A DNA stretch of 9,530 bases from the NCBI RefSeq assembly GCF_910578695.1, contig NZ_CAJTQJ010000001.1, positions 159,956 through 169,485 on the forward strand, written 5' to 3'. The stretch comes from an uncultured Brachyspira sp. Its GTDB lineage: Bacteria > Spirochaetota > Brachyspiria > Brachyspirales > Brachyspiraceae. The notes under the pieces were generated by a model. The model was given only the letters and a program-made list of their open reading frames with translations. It made no database searches and was not told the DNA's origin. A program made the translations under genes and the position numbers. Below, in pieces: positions 5,392 to 9,530 of this stretch (the first letter of the stretch is position 1; every line of letters starts with the position of its first letter).

Positions 5392-7914
5392 ATGAGCGAA
5401 AAATTAAAAGAAGATGAATTAAATAAAGATATAGATAATAAAAAAAATAGCGATAATAAAAATATAGAAAATGAAAAAAATGAAGATAAAAGCAAGGAAG
5501 AGAGTAAAGTTTCAATAGTGGAAGATAAATTACCTTCAAGATTAATAATTATACCTGTGATGGGAAAACCCTTATTTCCCGGACTTTATGCACCGTTTCC
5601 AATACCTCCTCATCATGCTGATGCTGTAAATAAGGCAATAGCTGAAAATGACGGATTTTTAGGACTTAATTTATATATTGCTGATACATTTTCTGGAAAT
5701 AAATCGCTTTCTATTGATGAAATTTATAAAGTAGGTGTTGTAGTTAAAGTATTTAAAAAATTAAATTTACCTGACGGAGGGCTTAATCTTCTTATAAATT
5801 CTATACGAAGATATAAAATAATGAAATTTATAACTTCTGAGCCTGTTATAAGGGCAGAGCCTCTTTATATACCTGATGCAGAACCTTTTCATAATGAAAA
5901 AGAGGCTAATGAGATAAAAGCCTATATCAGAGCTTTGCTTTCGGAAGTAAAGTCATTAAGCGAGAATAACCCTCTTTTTACAGAAGAGATGCGTCTTACT
6001 ATGGTTAATGTTGATGATCCCGGAAAATTGGCAGATTTTGTTACTTCTATGCTTAATGTAGAGAGGGCAAGCCAGCAGGAAATACTTGAAACTTTTGATA
6101 TTCAGGAAAGATTAGAGAAAGTACATTTACTTTTACAAAAAGAAAAAGAGATATCTGCAATACAGCAGAAAATTCAAGGAAGCATTAATTCAAAGGTTCA
6201 GAAGCAGCAAAGAGAATATTTCTTAAAAGAGCAGCTAAAAGAGATAAAAAAAGAATTGGGATATGATACAGACCCTAAGCAAAGAGATATAGAAAAGTAT
6301 AAAAAAATTCTTGAAAAGCTTAATGTAGAAGAAGAAGTTAAAGAAAGAATGGAAAATGAAATAGAAAAGATTTCTTTTATAGATAATCATTCTCCCGAAT
6401 ATACTGTTTCAAAAAATTATTTGGATACTTTATTTGCTTTGCCTTGGAATAATGAAAAGAAAGAGAGAGAAGATATACCTAAAAGCAGAAAAATATTAGA
6501 CAGAGATCATTATGGGCTTGAAGATGTTAAAGAAAGGATATATGAGTTTTTAGCTGTAAGAAAGTTAAACCCTAATAAAAAATCTTCAATACTCTGTTTT
6601 GTAGGTCCTCCGGGAGTTGGTAAAACTTCTATAGGAAAAAGTATAGCCGAAGCATTAGACAGACCATTTTTCAGATTTTCTTTAGGAGGTATGAGAGATG
6701 AGGCAGAAATCAAAGGACATAGAAGAACATATATAGGTGCTATGCCCGGAAAGATTATAGAGGCTTTAAAGATAGTAAAAGTAAAGAATCCTGTACTTAT
6801 GCTTGATGAAATTGATAAATTGGGAAGCAGCTTTCAGGGAGATCCTTCAAGTGCATTGCTTGAAGTTTTAGACCCAGAGCAGAATTCATCTTTCAGAGAT
6901 CATTATTTGGATTTGCCTTTTGATTTATCTAATGTTCTTTTTATAACAACAGCTAATACTTTAGATACTATTCCGAAGCCTTTGCTTGACAGAATGGAAG
7001 TAATAAGGCTTTCAGGATATATTTTAGAAGAGAAATTAAAAATAGCTTCTAAATATATTATACCTAGACAAATTAAATCTCACGGACTTGATATAAAAAA
7101 CATAAAATTTACAAATAAAGCATTAAGTAAAATAATAGACGGATATGCAAGAGAAGCGGGAGTTAGAAATTTTGAGAGAAGAATAGAGAGAATATGCAGG
7201 AAAATCGCATCTGATATTGTAGAGCATAATAAGGAAACTTACAGCTATATTATAGATGAAAAAGATTTAGAAGCATATTTGAAGAAACCTATATTTATAG
7301 AAGATTTTACAGAGAGGGATTTAAAGCCCGGAAACTCTATAGGTTTAGCTTGGACTTCTATGGGAGGGGCAACTCTTACTATAGAATCAATTAAAGTATC
7401 AGAGAAAAAAGATTCAGGAAGCATTCAGGTAACAGGACAGCTTGGCGATGTTATGAGCGAAAGCGTGGATATAGCATACAGTTATGTAAAAAGTGCTGCA
7501 AAAAATTACGGTGTTCGGGAAGACTATTTTAATGATGCTCTAATTCATCTTCATATTCCAGAAGGTGCTACTCCAAAAGACGGACCTTCAGCAGGCATTA
7601 CTATGGCTACTGCTTTGCTTTCTCTTGCTATGAATAAAGTTATAAGAAATGATACCGCTATGACAGGAGAGCTTTCTCTAAACGGAAAAGTTCTTCCTAT
7701 AGGCGGATTAAAAGAAAAAACTATAGCAGCTAAAAGGCTAGGATTTATTAAGCATATTATAATACCTTATGAAAATACTAGAGATTTAGATGAGATTCCA
7801 GAAAATGTTAAAAAAGGACTTACATTTCACCCAGTAAAAGATGTAAAAGAGGTATTTGATTTTATGTTTAATCTAAAAAAATCAAATAAATCAGAAAAGT
7901 CTTCTAAAAAATAG
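5392..7914 (+). CDS. lon: Lon ATP-dependent serine protease (LonA type)
   Basis: This gene encodes 840 residues. Lon is a cytoplasmic hexameric AAA+ protease that unfolds and degrades misfolded and short-lived regulatory proteins. In order: a highly charged, low-complexity extension (residues 1-45, Lys/Glu/Asp/Asn); the LAN substrate-binding domain from about 48 (LPSRLIIIPVMGKPLFPG) to about 255; a helical linker (about 230-300) with the REYFLKEQLKEIKKELG segment; Walker A GPPGVGKTS (405-413); Walker B PVLMLDEID (467-475); sensor ITTANTLDTIP near 518-528; and arginine finger R534 in LLDRMEVI. The protease domain has the catalytic Ser733 in PKDGPSAG and Lys776 in GGLKEK. The 43-residue Ser-Lys spacing equals that of E. 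coli Ser679-Lys722. A Lys/Ser tail ends the protein. The family norm is about 780-800 residues, so the two tails account for the extra length. Start choice is secured by AGGAG at 5381. All active-site residues are intact. The gene has its own promoter region and ends at a bidirectional terminator-like palindrome, so it is probably monocistronic. Confidence 0.98.
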   Translation: MSEKLKEDELNKDIDNKKNSDNKNIENEKNEDKSKEESKVSIVEDKLPSRLIIIPVMGKPLFPGLYAPFPIPPHHADAVNKAIAENDGFLGLNLYIADTFSGNKSLSIDEIYKVGVVVKVFKKLNLPDGGLNLLINSIRRYKIMKFITSEPVIRAEPLYIPDAEPFHNEKEANEIKAYIRALLSEVKSLSENNPLFTEEMRLTMVNVDDPGKLADFVTSMLNVERASQQEILETFDIQERLEKVHLLLQKEKEISAIQQKIQGSINSKVQKQQREYFLKEQLKEIKKELGYDTDPKQRDIEKYKKILEKLNVEEEVKERMENEIEKISFIDNHSPEYTVSKNYLDTLFALPWNNEKKEREDIPKSRKILDRDHYGLEDVKERIYEFLAVRKLNPNKKSSILCFVGPPGVGKTSIGKSIAEALDRPFFRFSLGGMRDEAEIKGHRRTYIGAMPGKIIEALKIVKVKNPVLMLDEIDKLGSSFQGDPSSALLEVLDPEQNSSFRDHYLDLPFDLSNVLFITTANTLDTIPKPLLDRMEVIRLSGYILEEKLKIASKYIIPRQIKSHGLDIKNIKFTNKALSKIIDGYAREAGVRNFERRIERICRKIASDIVEHNKETYSYIIDEKDLEAYLKKPIFIEDFTERDLKPGNSIGLAWTSMGGATLTIESIKVSEKKDSGSIQVTGQLGDVMSESVDIAYSYVKSAAKNYGVREDYFNDALIHLHIPEGATPKDGPSAGITMATALLSLAMNKVIRNDTAMTGELSLNGKVLPIGGLKEKTIAAKRLGFIKHIIIPYENTRDLDEIPENVKKGLTFHPVKDVKEVFDFMFNLKKSNKSEKSSKK

Positions 7915-7972
7915 CATTTTGCTTTATATAAAATTTTAGAATTATAATTTTAAAATAAAAATATAATGGGCT

Positions 7973-8003
7973 GAGTATTTAAATAAAGTTTATTTAAATA
8001 CTC
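7973..8003. terminator. Perfect 15-bp-arm palindrome between convergent genes (bidirectional terminator)
   Basis: GAGTATTTAAATAAA (7973-7987) and TTTATTTAAATACTC (7989-8003) are exact reverse complements around a single G at 7988. As RNA this folds into a stem of about 13 bp with a 5-nt loop. On the plus strand TCTTATTAT follows; on the minus strand AGCCCATTATATTTTT follows. It sits between lon (stop 7914) and the convergent VWA gene (stop 8039), where a shared terminator is expected. The stem has only two G-C pairs and the T-tracts are not clean, so efficiency is uncertain. Confidence 0.7.
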
Positions 8004-8038
8004 TCTTATTATATATATATAATGTCTAATATAATATT

Positions 8039-9184
8039 TTAAGAAATTACAGTACTTATCCATTTTGAAAGCTCATCAGGAGTAATAGCAGCAACTTTAG
8101 CTCCTATCTTTGCAAATTGTTTGGCTGCTTTTTTATCATAGCTTTCATTAGCATTATAATCCAAAGCAGGAAGCACAAAAAGTTTAGACCTTGATTCTAT
8201 TATGTCCATAGCACTTTTATACATATATCTATAATCATTACTGTCCATTAAATCGCTTATAAGAAGCACTATTGTTTTATCAGGTGCAGTTGTAATTTTT
8301 TTAGCATATTCCAAAGCCATTACTATATCAGTTCCTCCTCCTAACTGCACTTTAAATAATACATCTATAGGATCTTTTACACTATGGCTTAAATCAACTA
8401 TAGAAGTATCAAATATTACAAGTTTAATCGATAAATAAGGCAGATTTGAAAATATAGATGCCATTATAGATGAATATATAACAGAATTAAGCATTGAACC
8501 GCTTTCATCTATTAATATTATAATATGCCAAGGATTATATTTTTTGATGTTTTGATTGAAATATAATTTATCTACAAAAATAGTTTTATCTTCTATATTA
8601 TAGTTTTTTAAATTATTTCTTATAGTTTTTTTTATATCAAGGTTTTTAAAAATTTTATTTTGAGTATATGAGTTAGGAAGTTTTTTGCCGTAAAATACTT
8701 TTTTTATATCGCTTTCCATTTTCTTTTTTATATCATCAACAACTTTTCTAACTATATCATAAGCAAGTTTCTTTACATTTCCGCTCATCATATCTTTGAA
8801 TGTAAGAATATTTTTTAAAAGCTCCATATTAGGCTCCATCTCTTTTAAAATATTCTCATCGGTAAGCATTTCTGTAAGATTATATTTCTCTAATGCCTGA
8901 GCCTGCATTATTTCAACAGTTTTTTTTGGGAATAATTTTTTTATCTTTGATACCCAAATAGGAACAGTCAAAGAACTTTTTTCTTTTCCTCCTCTATATT
9001 CATTTTCACTGTCAAAATCTGCATATCCTGATTCTTTGCTGTATTCTCTGTCATATAAAAAATCTAATGCAGTATCTATTTCATAGTATTCATTATCAAG
9101 CTCTATATTATCCTCAGCAAAACTTCCTAAAATAAGACGCCATCTATTTATGTTTTTATAATCTATATTATTTTTATTATCCAT
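8039..9184 (-). CDS. YehP-like VWA (MIDAS) protein of the MoxR-associated type
   Basis: This gene encodes 381 residues (ATG at 9184-9182). The N-terminal half carries the pattern I associate with E. coli YehP and its relatives: RWRLILGSFAED (15-26), ALDFLYDRE (39-47), GGKEKSSLTVPIWV (65-78), LFPKKTVEIMQ (84-94), LEKYNLTEMLTD (98-109) and a helical MEPNMELLKNIL region. A basic segment (about 180-196) precedes a C-terminal VWA domain. Its metal-ion-dependent adhesion site is complete: D226-x-S228-x-S230 in LIDESGSM, T285 in LGGGTDI, and D311 in LISDLMD. Such proteins usually pair with a MoxR-type AAA+ ATPase (YehL subfamily) as metal-dependent adaptors, but their cellular role is poorly known. 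No signal peptide or membrane helix is seen, so it is cytoplasmic. No MoxR gene adjoins it within this window: lon is convergent downstream and a rightward gene starts 310 bp upstream. No Shine-Dalgarno is visible, and the promoter candidate at 9219-9191 would give a leaderless mRNA. Confidence 0.92.
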   Translation of the reverse strand: MDNKNNIDYKNINRWRLILGSFAEDNIELDNEYYEIDTALDFLYDREYSKESGYADFDSENEYRGGKEKSSLTVPIWVSKIKKLFPKKTVEIMQAQALEKYNLTEMLTDENILKEMEPNMELLKNILTFKDMMSGNVKKLAYDIVRKVVDDIKKKMESDIKKVFYGKKLPNSYTQNKIFKNLDIKKTIRNNLKNYNIEDKTIFVDKLYFNQNIKKYNPWHIIILIDESGSMLNSVIYSSIMASIFSNLPYLSIKLVIFDTSIVDLSHSVKDPIDVLFKVQLGGGTDIVMALEYAKKITTAPDKTIVLLISDLMDSNDYRYMYKSAMDIIESRSKLFVLPALDYNANESYDKKAAKQFAKIGAKVAAITPDELSKWISTVIS

Positions 9185-9190
9185 TAGCTA

Positions 9191-9219
9191 ATAATATAAA
9201 TAAATAAATAAAAAATCAA
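9191..9219 (-). promoter_or_regulatory. Candidate promoter of the VWA gene, predicted leaderless
   Basis: On the minus strand, TTGATT (9219-9214) and TATTAT (9196-9191) are separated by exactly 17 bp. Each matches the sigma70 consensus closely (four and five of six). Only 6 bp separate the -10 from the ATG at 9184, so transcription would start at or next to the A of the start codon. This agrees with the absence of a Shine-Dalgarno sequence. Confidence 0.45.
9197..9212. repeat. Tetranucleotide repeat (TAAA)4
   Basis: Four perfect tandem TAAA units occupy 9197-9212, almost filling the 17-bp spacer of the candidate VWA promoter. Gain or loss of one unit would change the spacer by 4 bp. Four units is short for a hypermutable tract, and chance is plausible in DNA of this composition. 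Confidence 0.6.
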
Positions 9220-9348
9220 TAAGGGTTTTAATTAAATTTAATTATATGCATATTTTGAAAATAAAGACATACTTAGTTTTACAAAAATTATAAAATAAAT
9301 TCTTTAATCTAGTCTGTTTATTTTTATATTTTTAATAAAAAAATCATA

Positions 9349-9378
9349 TTTTCATATTGTTTTTTTTTTTTTTACAAT
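9349..9378 (+). promoter_or_regulatory. Candidate promoter with a homopolymeric T14 spacer
   Basis: TACAAT (9373-9378, five of six matches to the -10 consensus) directly follows the T-run. TTTTCA (9349-9354, four of six matches to the -35) lies 18 bp before it, so T14 would occupy most of the spacer. Transcription starting near 9385 would give a leader of about 110 nt containing both hairpins. The -35 match is weak. Confidence 0.35.
9360..9373 (+). repeat. Homopolymeric T14 tract
   Basis: Fourteen consecutive T residues run from 9360 to 9373, the longest homopolymer in the window. An A7 run (9337-9343) lies just upstream. Such tracts are prone to slipped-strand length change, and their length is also prone to sequencing error. 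Confidence 0.9.
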
Positions 9379-9406
9379 ACTTGTAGTTAATAAAAATTTT
9401 TTCAAG

Positions 9407-9430
9407 GCTGAGCAAAGAAATTTGTTCAGC
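9407..9430 (+). ncRNA. Hairpin 1 in the leader of the gene at 9495 (structured RNA candidate)
   Basis: GCTGAGCAAA (9407-9416) pairs with TTTGTTCAGC (9421-9430) as ten consecutive base pairs including one G-U, closed by a GAAA loop. It has more G/C than anything around it. No T-run follows on the plus strand (TGTTATTAATCG), so it is not a standard terminator. It lies about 65 nt before the ATG at 9495 and may be a leader element controlling stability or translation. I do not recognise it as a known riboswitch class. Confidence 0.55.
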
Positions 9431-9442
9431 TGTTATTAATCG

Positions 9443-9472
9443 ATACTTCTACTCGTTTAAGAGTAATAGTAT
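9443..9472 (+). promoter_or_regulatory. Hairpin 2 in the leader, next to the ribosome site
   Basis: ATACT (9443-9447) pairs with AGTAT (9468-9472), and TACTC (9450-9454) pairs with GAGTA (9461-9465). A two-by-two internal mismatch separates the stems and GTTTAA forms the loop. It ends 10 nt before the ribosome-binding site at 9483. A run of A follows, so it is not a terminator. It may keep the ribosome site open or serve as a protective stem. Confidence 0.45.
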
Positions 9473-9482
9473 AAAAAAAATT

Positions 9483-9488
9483 AGGAGA
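9483..9488 (+). promoter_or_regulatory. Strong ribosome-binding site of the gene at 9495
   Basis: AGGAGA ends 6 nt before the ATG at 9495. Strength and spacing are near ideal, implying a well-expressed product and fixing the start of the partial gene. Confidence 0.85.
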
Positions 9489-9494
9489 TAACTT

Positions 9495-9530
9495 ATGATT
9501 AAAGTTAGCAAAAAAGTGAAAATGATGTTT
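9495..9530 (+). CDS. 5' end of an unidentified gene, possibly exported (partial)
   Basis: Twelve codons from ATG (9495) reach the window edge and read MIKVSKKVKMMF. Four lysines followed by Met-Met-Phe resemble the basic start of a signal peptide or of a membrane-anchored protein, but the hydrophobic core that would prove it is outside the window. A strong ribosome site and a long structured leader precede it, which fits a highly expressed or regulated product. Family and function cannot be told from this fragment. Confidence 0.75.
   Translation, partial: MIKVSKKVKMMF

Larger units (their letters stand above)
9185..9494. other. 310-bp divergent intergenic region with simple repeats and leader hairpins
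   Basis: No gene is visible between the VWA gene (leftward) and the rightward gene at 9495. From left to right it holds a promoter candidate with four TAAA units in its spacer, an A/T-only stretch (about 9220-9335) in which I see nothing definite, A7 and T14 runs, a TACAAT -10-like hexamer, and two hairpins before a strong ribosome site. Because the flanking genes diverge, no terminator is required here. The hairpins therefore most likely belong to the leader of the rightward gene, or to an unannotated small RNA. Confidence 0.7.

Noticed and set aside
6510..6713. Leftward reading frame inside lon
   Set aside because: It lies over the Lon ATPase core and has no start context of its own.
3775..7914. 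rarA and lon as parts of a defence or novel AAA+ island
   Set aside because: Both are standard housekeeping proteins with complete family signatures. They are separated by a 309-bp region with a separate lon promoter, and no nuclease, toxin or transposase lies nearby.
9337..9373. A7 and T14 runs as an A-U hairpin terminator
   Set aside because: No rightward gene ends upstream, and the interior does not pair beyond a 4-bp ATAT/ATAT stem.

Overview
This is an extremely AT-rich window (intergenic DNA is almost all A/T, and the coding regions prefer AAA, ATA, TTA and AAT) with Gram-negative-type content. The codon bias, the partial outer-membrane-like protein at the left edge, the large TPR protein and the spirochaete-like hypothetical gene all fit Brachyspira or a close relative. 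That placement comes from sequence style and remembered protein similarity, not from a database search.

Layout, left to right. (1) Positions 1-180 hold the 3' end of a rightward gene for a probable outer-membrane beta-barrel protein. It is followed by the clearest GC-bearing hairpin terminator in the window (205-237). (2) A small leftward DUF167/YggU-family gene (358-618) is divergent from a rightward 616-residue TPR protein (812-2662). (3) A 330-residue protein of unknown function (2802-3794) overlaps the start of rarA, the AAA+ replication-recombination factor (about 3775-5082). The overlap suggests translational coupling. (4) A 309-bp AT-rich region carries promoter-like elements and a perfect inverted repeat. 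It leads into lon, the ATP-dependent protease (5392-7914). (5) A perfect palindrome of 15-bp arms separates lon from a convergent gene (8039-9184, minus strand) for a MIDAS-containing VWA protein of the YehP-like, MoxR-associated type. (6) A 310-bp divergent region follows. It holds a tetranucleotide repeat, a 14-T homopolymer and two leader hairpins, and precedes the first 12 codons of a rightward gene at 9495 that runs out of the window.

Functionally, the centre is housekeeping genome and protein quality control: RarA acts at stalled forks and Lon degrades damaged and regulatory proteins. I see no mobile element, CRISPR array, rRNA, tRNA or obvious defence island. The best leads for something undescribed are the unknown gene coupled to rarA, the VWA gene without a MoxR ATPase next to it here, the TPR protein with an unassigned C-terminal third, and the simple-repeat tracts in the right-hand divergent promoter region, which could act as length-variable switches. 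None of these amounts to a demonstrated new system.
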